24,363 nucleotides of DNA. It comes from an uncultured Verrucomicrobiales bacterium (GTDB taxonomy: Bacteria; Verrucomicrobiota; Verrucomicrobiia; Verrucomicrobiales; Akkermansiaceae). The notes below the pieces were generated by a model. That model was not told the origin of the DNA. It ran no database searches and saw only the letters and a list, made by a program, of their open reading frames with translations. Shown here one piece after another: positions 7,917-14,685 of this stretch; position 1 is the stretch's first letter; every line of letters starts with the position of its first letter. Where the stretch lies: the NCBI GenBank assembly GCA_937905985.1, contig CALCWC010000117.1, positions 1 through 24,363 on the forward strand. Reading direction: 5' to 3'. A program made the position numbers and the translations under genes.

Positions 7917-7959
7917 ATGCAGAGAGCACCGATGCAGAGAGCACCGATGCGGGGAGCCC
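7917..7959. repeat. 15-bp tandem repeat, two full copies plus a partial
   Basis: ATGCAGAGAGCACCG occurs at 7917-7931 and 7932-7946, followed by a degenerate third unit ATGCGGGGAGC. It lies in the non-coding stretch 7888-8339. Confidence 0.75.
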
Positions 7960-7986
7960 AAGGGCTGCTACCTCCTTGAACTCCCC
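7951..7986. other. long hairpin in non-coding DNA
   Basis: GGGGAG...CCAAGG pairs with CCTTG..CTCCCC across 7951-7986 (about 11 pairs with a small internal asymmetry). No T tract follows on either strand, so it is not an obvious terminator. It could be the 3' structure of a minus-strand RNA starting at about 8200. Confidence 0.45.
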
Positions 7987-7991
7987 TATCC

Positions 7992-8063
7992 TTAGTGACG
8001 CAAGAAAATAAGGATTATTTCAATGACAATCACCAGGATTTCTAACGCTAGGACTATTTCCAT
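7992..8063 (-). CDS. possible 23-residue hydrophobic micropeptide
   Basis: ATG at 8063 to TAA at 7992 encodes 23 residues, almost all Ile, Leu and Val, with Glu at 2, 8 and 15 and an Arg-His end: a single possible membrane helix with Glu residues spaced 6-7 apart. A GGTGG stretch lies upstream as a possible ribosome site, and a promoter at 8206-8234 reads towards it. Small hydrophobic peptides of this kind occur in type I toxin systems, but nothing here proves expression; chance is a serious alternative. Confidence 0.25.
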   Translation of the reverse strand: MEIVLALEILVIVIEIILIFLRH

Positions 8064-8125
8064 AGGTTATTTTCCACCAGCCTTGTTCAACTGCTTGTCC
8101 GTATTCGTAAATGACACGTTCCCAC

Positions 8126-8199
8126 AGCGGAAAGGGCTGTCCTGCTTTCCGCTCCGGAGTGACGATGTCACCCGCCTCGCGGCAAGTCGGCGGAAAAGC
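8126..8199 (-). other. structured transcript segment with competing stems
   Basis: In the minus-strand transcript expected from the 8206-8234 promoter, AGCGGAAAG (8145-8153) can pair either with the upstream GCTTTTCCGC (about 8190-8199) or with the downstream CTTTCCGCT (8126-8134). A GTGAC/GTCAC mini-hairpin lies between the first two. Such mutually exclusive pairing is typical of switches and attenuators, but I recognise no known class. Confidence 0.4.
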
Positions 8200-8205
8200 G
8201 TCAAT

Positions 8206-8234
8206 ATTGTACCAGAGCGCAAAGTGGGGAACAA
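8206..8234 (-). promoter_or_regulatory. orphan promoter reading into the 7888-8200 non-coding stretch
   Basis: Minus-strand TTGTTC (8229-8234), 17-nt spacer, TACAAT (8206-8211) with TGG in extended -10 position. No conventional gene lies downstream until 7760. The -35 sits inside a perfect inverted repeat (8226-8255). Confidence 0.6.
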
Positions 8235-8255
8235 GACTTATCAGACTTGTTCCCC
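8226..8255. repeat. 10-bp inverted repeat over the orphan promoter -35
   Basis: GGGGAACAAG (8226-8235) and CTTGTTCCCC (8246-8255) are perfect inverted repeats with a 10-nt centre. The position over the -35 box suggests an operator; as RNA it would be a hairpin after the ABC ATPase gene, but without a T tract. Confidence 0.6.
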
Positions 8256-8339
8256 ATACTGAAAACTCCTGCCCGGACCAAACCATGACCGCGGCCGCAC
8301 AATTCGACCTCCCTTTCGCCTGCGGTCGGGGAGCGAACC

Positions 8340-8993
8340 TCACGCCACGACGCCGTCCTTGATGGTGAGGACGCGGTCGCCGCGGGCGGCGATGGCAGGG
8401 TCGTGGGTGACCACCACGAGGGTTTTGCCGCCCTGGTCGGCCAGCTCGAAGAGGAGGTCGAGAATCTGCGCGCCGTTGCGGGAATCGAGGTTGCCGGTGG
8501 GCTCGTCGGCAAAGATGATGGCGGGGTCGTGGGCGAGGGCTCGGGCGATGGCGACGCGCTGCTGCTCGCCGCCGGAGAGCTCGTTGGGGAGGTGGTCCAA
8601 GCGGTTGCCGAGGCCGACCTTCTCCAGGAGGGCGACGACGCGGTCGGTGGCTTCGCTGCCTGCCACGGCGGTGGCGAGGGAAGCGTTCTCCAGGGCGGTG
8701 AGCTCCGGCATGAGCATGTAGTTCTGGAAGATGAAGCCCATGTTGCGGTTGCGGAATTTGGCGCGCTCCTTGAGGGAGAGGGCGTAGATGTCCGTGCCTT
8801 CGATAACCACCTGACCCTGCAGGGGCTGCTCCAGCCCGGCGAGGGTGTACATGAGGGTGGTCTTGCCGGCGCCGCTGGGGCCGCAGAGGAATACCTTCTC
8901 CCCGCGTTTGATGTGGAGGTCCAGGCCGTGGAGAACTTCCACCTGCTTCTTGCCGATGGAGTAGGAGCGGTGCAGGTTGGTGGCGTGTATCAT
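8340..8993 (-). CDS. ABC transporter ATPase, LolD/MacB type
   Basis: A 217-residue ATPase subunit of the LolD/MacB/FtsE-like class. Walker A GPSGAGKT is at 38-45, Q-loop Gln90 in FIFQNYMLMPEL, signature LSGGEQQ at 139-145, Walker B IIFADEPTGNLD from 159, and the switch His in VVVTHD. The EPTGNLD form and the short length are typical of subunits that pair with FtsX-fold permeases in lipoprotein release or mechanotransmission. No permease gene is adjacent, so the specific role cannot be assigned. The start at 8993 overlaps the panC stop (ATGA), so it is translated by coupling after panC. The longer open frame upstream of this ATG runs antiparallel through panC in another frame and is not real. 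Confidence 0.9.
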   Translation of the reverse strand: MIHATNLHRSYSIGKKQVEVLHGLDLHIKRGEKVFLCGPSGAGKTTLMYTLAGLEQPLQGQVVIEGTDIYALSLKERAKFRNRNMGFIFQNYMLMPELTALENASLATAVAGSEATDRVVALLEKVGLGNRLDHLPNELSGGEQQRVAIARALAHDPAIIFADEPTGNLDSRNGAQILDLLFELADQGGKTLVVVTHDPAIAARGDRVLTIKDGVVA

Positions 8994-9838
8994 GCGCGTG
9001 AGAGTTCGGTGTTGTCGATGAGGCGAACGTCGCCGAACCAGGCGGCCACGGCCAGCAGGGCCAGGCGCTTTTCGTCGGTGGGCCCGTGCAGGGTTTCCGC
9101 GTCCACCAGCTCCGCGTAGTCCACGCGCACGCCGGGGATGGCCTCCAGCTTGCGGCGCACGGCGGCCGCCACCTCTGCGGCGGGCGCACCCTGTGAGTAG
9201 TCGGTGCGGGCTTCCATGAGGAAGCGGTGGATGGAGGGCGCGGCGGCGCGGAATTCCGGGGTGAGGCGGGCGTTGCGGCTGGAGAGGGCCAGGCCGTCCT
9301 CCCCGCGCACAATCTCCGCGCCGTGAAGGGTGACGGGGATGTCCAAATCGCGCACCAGGCGGCGCAGGATGGCGAGCTGCTGGTAGTCTTTCTTGCCGAA
9401 AACGGCATCCGTGGGCTGCACCAGGTTGAAAAGCTTGTTCACCACCAGGCAAACGCCCGCGAAATGGCCGGGGCGGCTGGCTCCGCACAGCACGGTGGAA
9501 AGGTGTGTCTCCTCCAGCGTGATGGTGCGGTCCGCGCAGTACATCTCGTCCGGTGTGGGCATGAACAGCACGTCCACCCCGTTGCGGCGGCAGGTCTCCA
9601 CGTCGTCCTCCGGCGTGCGCGGGTAGGCCTCCAGGTCGTGGGCGTCGTTGAACTGTACGGGGTTCAGGAAAACGCTGGCCACCACCGTGCCTTCTCCGGC
9701 AAGCTGCCGCGCCTGGCGGAGCAGGGTGGCATGTCCCTCGTGCAGGGCTCCCATGGTGGGCACCAGCACCACCTTGCCCGCCCCGCGGAGCGGAGCCAGG
9801 GTGGCGCGCAATTCTTCCTTCGTGCGTGCAATCTGCAT
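8990..9838 (-). CDS. panC: pantothenate synthetase (pantoate-beta-alanine ligase)
   Basis: A 282-residue enzyme that joins pantoate and beta-alanine with ATP in coenzyme A synthesis. VPTMGALHEGH (27-36) carries the class I adenylyl-transfer HIGH-type motif; FLNPVQFN and the RPGHFAGVCLVVNKLFN stretch bind pantoate; VFGKKDYQQL is the conserved nucleotide/substrate loop; LSSRN is the KMSKS-like motif. Length is typical. panB and panD are not adjacent. The start is supported by a promoter with the -10 ending 6 nt before the ATG. The stop overlaps the start of the ABC ATPase gene. Confidence 0.97.
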   Translation of the reverse strand: MQIARTKEELRATLAPLRGAGKVVLVPTMGALHEGHATLLRQARQLAGEGTVVASVFLNPVQFNDAHDLEAYPRTPEDDVETCRRNGVDVLFMPTPDEMYCADRTITLEETHLSTVLCGASRPGHFAGVCLVVNKLFNLVQPTDAVFGKKDYQQLAILRRLVRDLDIPVTLHGAEIVRGEDGLALSSRNARLTPEFRAAAPSIHRFLMEARTDYSQGAPAAEVAAAVRRKLEAIPGVRVDYAELVDAETLHGPTDEKRLALLAVAAWFGDVRLIDNTELSRA

Positions 9839-9844
9839 GCGCCC

Positions 9845-9872
9845 ATTGTACCACTCCCGCCCTCCCGTTCAA
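9845..9872 (-). promoter_or_regulatory. leaderless promoter of panC
   Basis: Minus-strand TTGAAC (9867-9872), 16-nt spacer, TACAAT (9845-9850) with TGG before it; 6 nt to the ATG at 9838. Confidence 0.78.
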
Positions 9873-9926
9873 GGCGAATCGGCGGCAGCGCATCCCCACA
9901 ATCGCGCCTCATGCCGTGCTTGCGGC

Positions 9927-9954
9927 TTGAAATTCCTGCGCGCGCGTGTACAAT
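9927..9954 (+). promoter_or_regulatory. near-leaderless promoter of the AI-2E-type permease
   Basis: TTGAAA (9927-9932), 16-nt spacer, TACAAT (9949-9954); 8 nt to the ATG at 9963. It is divergent from the panC promoter; the two -35 boxes are about 55 bp apart. Confidence 0.78.
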
Positions 9955-9962
9955 GGGGCGCG

Positions 9963-11063
9963 ATGCAGCAGGGTAACGATACTCACTCTCCGAACAACAA
10001 CGGCTTTGCGCTGGGCGACGGCGCACGCGCGCTCATTATCGGCGCGGCGGCTCTCATTGTCATCTTCGGCCTGCGCCAGGCGCAGGGGGTGATTCTCCCC
10101 ATCCTGATGGCGGGCTTCCTGGCCATCATCAGCTACACCGTCACGAGCTTGCTGCGCCGGTACTGCCGGTTCCCGCACTGGCTGGCGGTGACGGCCACGG
10201 TGGCGTTCGACTTTGTGGTGCTGTACGCGGTGGCGAGCCTCATCCAATTCCTGGCCATGGACATGAAGGCCACCCTGCAGGGTGAGTTCTCCCAGCGCTT
10301 TACCGAGCTGTACAACGACACCATGGCCTGGCTCGGCAAATTCGGTTTGGAGGAAAGCGCGCGCGCCATCGTGGCTTCCCCGCAGGATGTGGTGGACGTG
10401 AACAAGGTGCTCTCCATCACGCAGTCCATCACGGGGCAGATTGTTTCCCTGCTGAGCACATGCACGCTGGTGCTGATTGTGATGACCTTCTTCCTGGGCG
10501 AGGCTCCGCTGTTCCTGCGGAACCTGCGCGCCATGCCGGCGGGGGCGGAGTGGAAGGACGACTTCCTGCACGCGCTGCAGGGCATCCAGAAATACCTGTT
10601 CATCAAGACGATATCCAGCGTGGCGACGGGACTGCTGGTGTGGGGCATGTGCGTGTGGCTGGATGTGCCGTTCGCGTTCCTGTGGGGCGTCATAGCCTTT
10701 GTGCTCAACTATATCCCCACCATCGGCTCCATTGTGGCGGCCGTACCCGGCATTCTGATGGCGCTCACCATGAACGGCTGGGGCTGCGCCATGCTCATTG
10801 CGGCGGGCTATCTCTTCATCAACTGCGCCATCGGCAACGGCATCGAGCCGCTCTTCCTTGGCAAGCAGTTCGGCATCGCCACCTCGGTGGTCATTCTCTC
10901 CGTCATCTTCTGGGGCTGGATGTGGGGACCCTGCGGTATGCTGCTGGCCGTGCCCATCACCGTGCTCATCAAGCTCGCCCTGGAAAACTCCGAAGACCTT
11001 TCCTGGGTCGCCAAGATTGTAGACGACAACCACGACAAGAAACTCACCGACACCGAATCCTGA
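9963..11063 (+). CDS. AI-2E family transporter (UPF0118)
   Basis: A 366-residue polytopic membrane protein of the AI-2E/UPF0118 family. After a hydrophilic start come paired spans from about residue 20 (ALIIGAAALIVIFGL and GVILPILMAGFLAIISY), a long extracytoplasmic helical stretch, and then the conserved membrane-rich C-terminal half with FLWGVIAFVLNYIPTIGSIVAA and the WGPCGMLLAVPITVLIKL end typical of the family. Members have been linked to autoinducer-2 export, Na+/H+ exchange or unknown solutes; the substrate here cannot be told. The longer open frame upstream is rejected because the promoter -10 lies 8 nt before this ATG. lysA follows after 3 nt, so the two share a transcript. Confidence 0.92.
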   Translation: MQQGNDTHSPNNNGFALGDGARALIIGAAALIVIFGLRQAQGVILPILMAGFLAIISYTVTSLLRRYCRFPHWLAVTATVAFDFVVLYAVASLIQFLAMDMKATLQGEFSQRFTELYNDTMAWLGKFGLEESARAIVASPQDVVDVNKVLSITQSITGQIVSLLSTCTLVLIVMTFFLGEAPLFLRNLRAMPAGAEWKDDFLHALQGIQKYLFIKTISSVATGLLVWGMCVWLDVPFAFLWGVIAFVLNYIPTIGSIVAAVPGILMALTMNGWGCAMLIAAGYLFINCAIGNGIEPLFLGKQFGIATSVVILSVIFWGWMWGPCGMLLAVPITVLIKLALENSEDLSWVAKIVDDNHDKKLTDTES

Positions 11064-11066
11064 CCC

Positions 11067-12356
11067 ATGCACAGCTTTTCCTACAAAGACGGTTCCCTCC
11101 ACTGCGAAAACGTGAATCTGGAGGACATCGCCCGCGAGGTCGGCACGCCCACCTTCGTTTACAGCAAGCGTGATATCGCCGGCAACCTGGCCGCGTTCCG
11201 CCAGGCGCTCTCCCCGCTGGGAGCCCATGTGGCCTACGCGGTGAAGGCAAGCTCCACCAAGGCTATCCTGCAGCTTGTGGCACGCCAGGGTGCCGGGTTC
11301 GACATCGTGTCCGGCGGTGAGCTCTGGCGCGTGATCAACGCCGGGGGCGACCCCGCGCTCTGCACCTACGCGGGCGTGGGCAAGACGGAGCCGGAAATCC
11401 GCTACGCACTGGAGCAGGGCATCTACTGCTTCAACTGCGAGAGCGAGGAGGAACTGCGCGCCATCGACCGTATCGCCGGCCAGATGGGCAAGGTGGCCCC
11501 CGTGGCCGTGCGCGTCAATCCCCATGTGGACGCCCACACTCACAAGTACATCACCACCGGCACCAACGAGAACAAGTTCGGCGTGGACATCGACCGCATT
11601 GAAAAGCTCTACGCCGCCATCCATGCCACCATGCCCAACCTGCAGCCGCGCGGCATCCAGATGCACATCGGCTCCCAGCTCACGGAGGTGCAGCCCTATC
11701 TCATGGCCATTGAGAAGGTGGCTCCCATCGCCATGAGCCTCAAGGAGAAGTACGGCATCGAGTTCTGGTCCATCGGCGGCGGCGTGGGCATTGTGTACGA
11801 CGGCTGCCTGGCGTCCGCCTCCGCCGATTGGTGGCGGCAGCACCCGGAGCAGATGACCATCGAGAGCTTTGCCGCCGCCATCATCCCGCTGCTGCAGCCG
11901 CTCGGCCTGCGCATCATCGTGGAGCCGGGACGCCGCCTGGTGGGCAATGCCGCCGTCATGCTCACCACCTGCCTCTATGAGAAGCGCGGCGAGGCCAAGC
12001 TCTTCAAGATTGTGGATGCCGGCATGAACGACATCATCCGCCCCGCCCTCTACGAGGGTTACCATGAAATCTGGCCGGTGAAAGAGCACCACGGCGACAC
12101 CGTCACCGCCGATGTGGTGGGCCCGGTGTGCGAATCCGGCGACTTCCAGGCCCAGGACCGCCAAATCCCGGATGTGAAGCCCGGCGAAATCCTCGCGGAA
12201 ATGAGCGCGGGTGCCTACGGCTTCAGCATGGCCTCCACCTACAACTCACGCCCCCTGGCCGCTGAGGTCATGGTGGACGGCGACCGTTGGCAAATCATCC
12301 GCCGCCGCCAATCCCTCCAGGAAATCGTGCAGGGAGAATGCGGGCTGGAGGAATGA
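11067..12356 (+). CDS. lysA: diaminopimelate decarboxylase
   Basis: A 429-residue fold-III PLP enzyme catalysing the last step of lysine synthesis (meso-diaminopimelate to lysine). AYAVKASS holds the PLP lysine at 60; HIGSQ starts at 200; GGGVG (237-241) and EPGR (286-289) bind the phosphate; CESGD (355-359) holds the Cys and acidic residues that act on substrate from the partner subunit; the AYGFSMASTYNSRP stretch closes the active site. Length is normal. It begins 3 nt after the permease stop with no Shine-Dalgarno, so translation probably relies on coupling. No terminator with a T tract follows; a small GC hairpin lies at 12408-12422. Confidence 0.96.
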   Translation: MHSFSYKDGSLHCENVNLEDIAREVGTPTFVYSKRDIAGNLAAFRQALSPLGAHVAYAVKASSTKAILQLVARQGAGFDIVSGGELWRVINAGGDPALCTYAGVGKTEPEIRYALEQGIYCFNCESEEELRAIDRIAGQMGKVAPVAVRVNPHVDAHTHKYITTGTNENKFGVDIDRIEKLYAAIHATMPNLQPRGIQMHIGSQLTEVQPYLMAIEKVAPIAMSLKEKYGIEFWSIGGGVGIVYDGCLASASADWWRQHPEQMTIESFAAAIIPLLQPLGLRIIVEPGRRLVGNAAVMLTTCLYEKRGEAKLFKIVDAGMNDIIRPALYEGYHEIWPVKEHHGDTVTADVVGPVCESGDFQAQDRQIPDVKPGEILAEMSAGAYGFSMASTYNSRPLAAEVMVDGDRWQIIRRRQSLQEIVQGECGLEE

Positions 12357-12365
12357 CAATTCGGG

Positions 12366-12395
12366 ATTAGGATTAAGATTAGAATTAGGATTAGG
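12366..12395. repeat. hexamer tandem repeat (ATTAGG-like, five units)
   Basis: Five consecutive hexamers: ATTAGG, ATTAAG, ATTAGA, ATTAGG, ATTAGG, starting 9 nt after the lysA stop, in otherwise GC-rich DNA. Confidence 0.8.
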
Positions 12396-12407
12396 ATGGA
12401 AAGTTCG

Positions 12408-12422
12408 CGCGCCTGCGGCGCG
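12408..12422. terminator. weak GC hairpin between convergent genes
   Basis: CGCGCC and GGCGCG pair around TGC, between lysA (plus) and the convergent pseudogene (minus). There is no T tract on either side; a bidirectional end is possible but weakly supported. Confidence 0.3.
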
Positions 12423-12427
12423 GTGTG

Positions 12428-12803
12428 TTACCAAATCCAAAAGGCGTTCCAGATGCCCAGCAGGGTGAGCAGGAGCATGCCCGCACCCACGTACAGCACG
12501 TATGGCGACACGCGGCGGCGCTGGCTGTAGCGCCGCCTCACCGCCAGCAACACCATGCCAAGCAGCGTGCCCGCGGCTATGCAGATGGCGCTGATGGATA
12601 CATTCACCCGCGTTGAAAACAAGTCCCTGTTGATGGGAAATCACGCTGTCCACCACAACTGCCAGTTCCTCAATATCTGCCTCTATGTGCTCCACGAGTG
12701 CAATCTGCGCCGGGTAATAGTTCATGCAAAGCACCCCGGCCAGCGCCGTCAGCAGCAAAACCCCCGCCAGAATTCCCAGAATGATGGCAAACCCACGTTT
12801 CAC
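12428..12803 (-). pseudogene. remnant of a TMEM43-like cassette-family membrane protein
   Basis: From GTG at 12803 the frame reads VKRGFAIILGILAGVLLLTA, matching the start of the 23314 gene, and continues to DIEELAVVVDSVISHQQG, which aligns with DIEQLFATVDSVAP of that gene. Coding similarity then jumps to a different frame, which reads VSISAICIAAGTLLGMVLLAV and ends YVGAGMLLLTLLGIWNAFWIW at the TAA (12428-12430), aligning with the C-terminal two spans of the family. The large central domain (over 200 residues in the intact gene) is gone and the two ends are out of frame. This is a deleted, frameshifted relic. The upstream cassette is also decayed, with one base lost in its -10 region. Confidence 0.75.
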
Positions 12804-12837
12804 ACACCCCATTAGCACGTTCAGGGTCGTTTTGCAC
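12760..12837 (-). repeat. promoter/N-terminus cassette, copy D (decayed)
   Basis: Minus-strand GTGCAAAACGACCC...GTGCTAATGGGGTGT followed by GTG and the first codons (KRGFAIILG.LAG). It is homologous to the copies at 20833, 21583 and 23278. One base is missing in the TTAATAG element and the start is GTG instead of ATG. Confidence 0.75.
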
Positions 12838-12855
12838 AAGAAAAACCGCCGTATG

Positions 12856-12893
12856 ACAAAAATCGGCTCATCTGGCGTTACGCCAGATGAGCC
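12856..12893 (-). terminator. intrinsic terminator of metG
   Basis: GGCTCATCTGGCG (12865-12877) and CGCCAGATGAGCC (12881-12893) make a perfect 13-bp stem with a 3-nt loop; on the minus strand it is followed by GATTTTTGTC. It lies about 70 nt past the metG stop. Confidence 0.88.
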
Positions 12894-12927
12894 ATGAAAA
12901 TCCCGCGGCGCAGCCGCCATACTTTCC

Positions 12928-12969
12928 AAATCGTAAATTGTAAATCGTCAATTGTAAATCCAAATCACT
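12928..12969. repeat. 14-bp AT-rich tandem repeat
   Basis: AAATCGTAAATTGT (12928-12941), AAATCGTCAATTGT (12942-12955) and a degenerate third unit that runs into the last codons of metG. Confidence 0.7.
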
Positions 12970-14563
12970 TTTGTGATTTCTTCGCAGCCTTGGCCGCCAA
13001 CTTGGCCTTTTCCTCCTCGGAAAGAATGCGGGGGAAGACGGGGCTGGGGGCCTGGATGGTGTGGCCGTTCTGCAGCAGGCCCCAGGCCAGGGACTGCGGA
13101 AGCAGCTTGGAGCCGTCCACATTCAGCTGGGAGAGGATGCGGGCGGAGGCGTCCGGCAGCACGCAGCCCAGCAGGTAGCCGATTTGCGCGCAGTTCTCCA
13201 GCAGGTGGGCCAGCGTGCGCTGCAACTCCGGCATCTTGGTTTCATCCTTGGCGAGCACCCAGGGCTGTTTCTGCTCAATGTAGCTGTTGCAGAGGCCCAC
13301 CTGGGCGTTGAGGGCAGCCAGGGCGTCGGCGGTGTTGTACTCGTTCATGAGCTGGCAGAAGCGCTTGACGGTGTCGGCCAGGCTGTTGCGGAGGTTGGCG
13401 GAGAGCTCGTCGTCGTCGCTTCCGATGGCGACGGTGCCGCCGCAGTAGCGGAGGCACATGTTGAGCGAGCGGTTGCAGAGGTTGCCGAGGTCGTTGGCCA
13501 GCTCGGTGTTGTAGATCATCTTGAGGCGCTCGGGATCGTAGTCGCTGTCGTACCCGGTCTTGGTGTCGCGCACCAGGTAGTAGCGCACGGCCTCGGGGCC
13601 GAAGGCGTCGCAGAGGTCGTTGGGGTCCACGATGTTGCCGAGGCTCTTGCTCATCTTCTCGCCCTTGATGTTGAGCCAGCCGTGGACGAGGAGGCGGGGG
13701 ATGTCCTTGTCCTCGAACCCCATGGCGTGGAGCATGCAGAGCCAGTAGATGCCGTGGGCGGGCACCAGGATGTCCTTGCCGATGACCTCGCATGCGGCGG
13801 GCCACAGCTTCTCGAACTCCGGCAGGTTGCTGCCCTCTTCCTTCAGGTAGCCTGCGAAGGAGATGTAGTTCACCAGCGCGTCAAACCACACGTAGGTCAC
13901 GTATTCCTCGTCGAAGGGCAGGGGAATGCCCCAGGCCAGGCGGGACTTGGGGCGGGAGATGCACAGGTCCACGCCCTCGGAACGCTCAATGGCGTTCAGG
14001 AGGTTCTGGCGGCGGAACTCCGGGGTGACCACCTCCGGGTGGTCGGTGACGTACTGCTTGAGCCAGGCGATGTGCTGGCTGAGGTTGAAGTACCAGTTTT
14101 CCTCCTCCAGCTCGACGACCTCTCCCCATTCCGGACCGAAGTTGCCGTCCTCGCCGCGTTCCTTCTCCGTGAGGAACTGCTCCTGGCGCACGGAGTAGAA
14201 ACCCTTGTAGGCCTTCTTGTACAGGCAGCCCTTGTCCTTCAGGTTGGTCAAAATCTTGCCCACGCAAGCCTCGTGGCGCGGGTCGGAGGTCGCTGCCCAG
14301 CCATCGTACGCAATGCCCAGGCGCTCCCAGAGCGCGATGAACTTCTGCATCACCATGTCCGCGTACTCCTTGGGTTCCATGCCGGCGGCCTCGGCCTTCT
14401 GCTGCACCTTCTGGCCGTGCTGGTCCACGCCTGTGAGGTAGTACACGTCTTCGCCACACATTCGGTGCCAGCGAGCCAAGACGTCCGCCAGTACCTTTTC
14501 ATAGGCGTGCCCGATGTGCGGGGCGCCGTTCGTGTAGTCGATTGCTGTTGTGATGTAGAACAT
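12965..14563 (-). CDS. metG: methionyl-tRNA synthetase
   Basis: A 532-residue class I synthetase that charges tRNA-Met. HIGH is at 16-19 in NGAPHIGHAYEKV, KMSKS at 303-307, and the Met-pocket stretch YLTGVDQHGQK at 42-52. The connective peptide around 118-160 lacks the CxxC knuckles of zinc-binding MetRS, so this is the zinc-free form. There is no C-terminal tRNA-binding (tRBD) extension; the protein ends in a Lys/Ala-rich tail. I place the start at 14563 (MFYITTAIDYTNG) rather than at a Met 22 codons upstream, because the promoter -10 lies 9 nt before 14563 and the upstream residues are not family-like. It is divergent from kdsA and ends at a strong terminator. Confidence 0.97.
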   Translation of the reverse strand: MFYITTAIDYTNGAPHIGHAYEKVLADVLARWHRMCGEDVYYLTGVDQHGQKVQQKAEAAGMEPKEYADMVMQKFIALWERLGIAYDGWAATSDPRHEACVGKILTNLKDKGCLYKKAYKGFYSVRQEQFLTEKERGEDGNFGPEWGEVVELEEENWYFNLSQHIAWLKQYVTDHPEVVTPEFRRQNLLNAIERSEGVDLCISRPKSRLAWGIPLPFDEEYVTYVWFDALVNYISFAGYLKEEGSNLPEFEKLWPAACEVIGKDILVPAHGIYWLCMLHAMGFEDKDIPRLLVHGWLNIKGEKMSKSLGNIVDPNDLCDAFGPEAVRYYLVRDTKTGYDSDYDPERLKMIYNTELANDLGNLCNRSLNMCLRYCGGTVAIGSDDDELSANLRNSLADTVKRFCQLMNEYNTADALAALNAQVGLCNSYIEQKQPWVLAKDETKMPELQRTLAHLLENCAQIGYLLGCVLPDASARILSQLNVDGSKLLPQSLAWGLLQNGHTIQAPSPVFPRILSEEEKAKLAAKAAKKSQK

Positions 14564-14572
14564 AGCGCGCGG

Positions 14573-14601
14573 ATTGTACCACGCACCCAAAGCGATGGCA
14601 A
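14573..14601 (-). promoter_or_regulatory. near-leaderless promoter of metG
   Basis: Minus-strand TTGCCA (14596-14601), 17-nt spacer, TACAAT (14573-14578) with TGG in extended -10 position; 9 nt to the ATG at 14563. Confidence 0.8.
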
Positions 14602-14634
14602 GCGGAATAGAAAAGGCCCTGCGTCTCAATTTCG

Positions 14635-14662
14635 TTGACTTGCCGCCCTTTCGCGGTATAAT
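14635..14662 (+). promoter_or_regulatory. strong promoter of the kdsA-lpt operon
   Basis: TTGACT (14635-14640), 16-nt spacer, perfect TATAAT (14657-14662). It leaves 23 nt to the kdsA ATG, including an AAGGA Shine-Dalgarno at 14672-14676: one of the few leadered genes here. Confidence 0.85.
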
Positions 14663-14685
14663 GTCGCCAATAAGGAAACAGCATC

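Noticed and set aside
7951..7986. Hairpin with AGCAGCC resembling part of the SRP RNA core
   Set aside because: The 5' partner of the SRP S-domain loop and the GGAA tetraloop closing pairs are missing, so it is not a signal recognition particle RNA.
8023..8262. 79-codon plus-strand frame in the non-coding stretch
   Set aside because: No promoter, ribosome site or family; it runs through the inverted repeat and the structured minus-strand segment.
8020..8270. Minus-strand frame with Trp-rich text (GWWKITYGNS) after the ABC ATPase
   Set aside because: No start codon of its own and it continues from a shadow of panC; no homology recognised.
9909..12164. 751-codon open frame on the minus strand
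   Set aside because: Antisense to the AI-2E permease and lysA, both of which have clear family motifs.
12366..12395. ATTAGG array as a telomere-like end or origin element
   Set aside because: Only five imperfect units in the middle of a chromosome-like gene order; no other origin signals.
12246..12929. 227-codon minus-strand frame starting at 12929
   Set aside because: It runs through the metG terminator and the cassette, then leaves the family's frame; only the part from 12803 has family similarity, as a relic.
13061..14638. 525-codon open frame on the plus strand
   Set aside because: Antisense shadow of metG.
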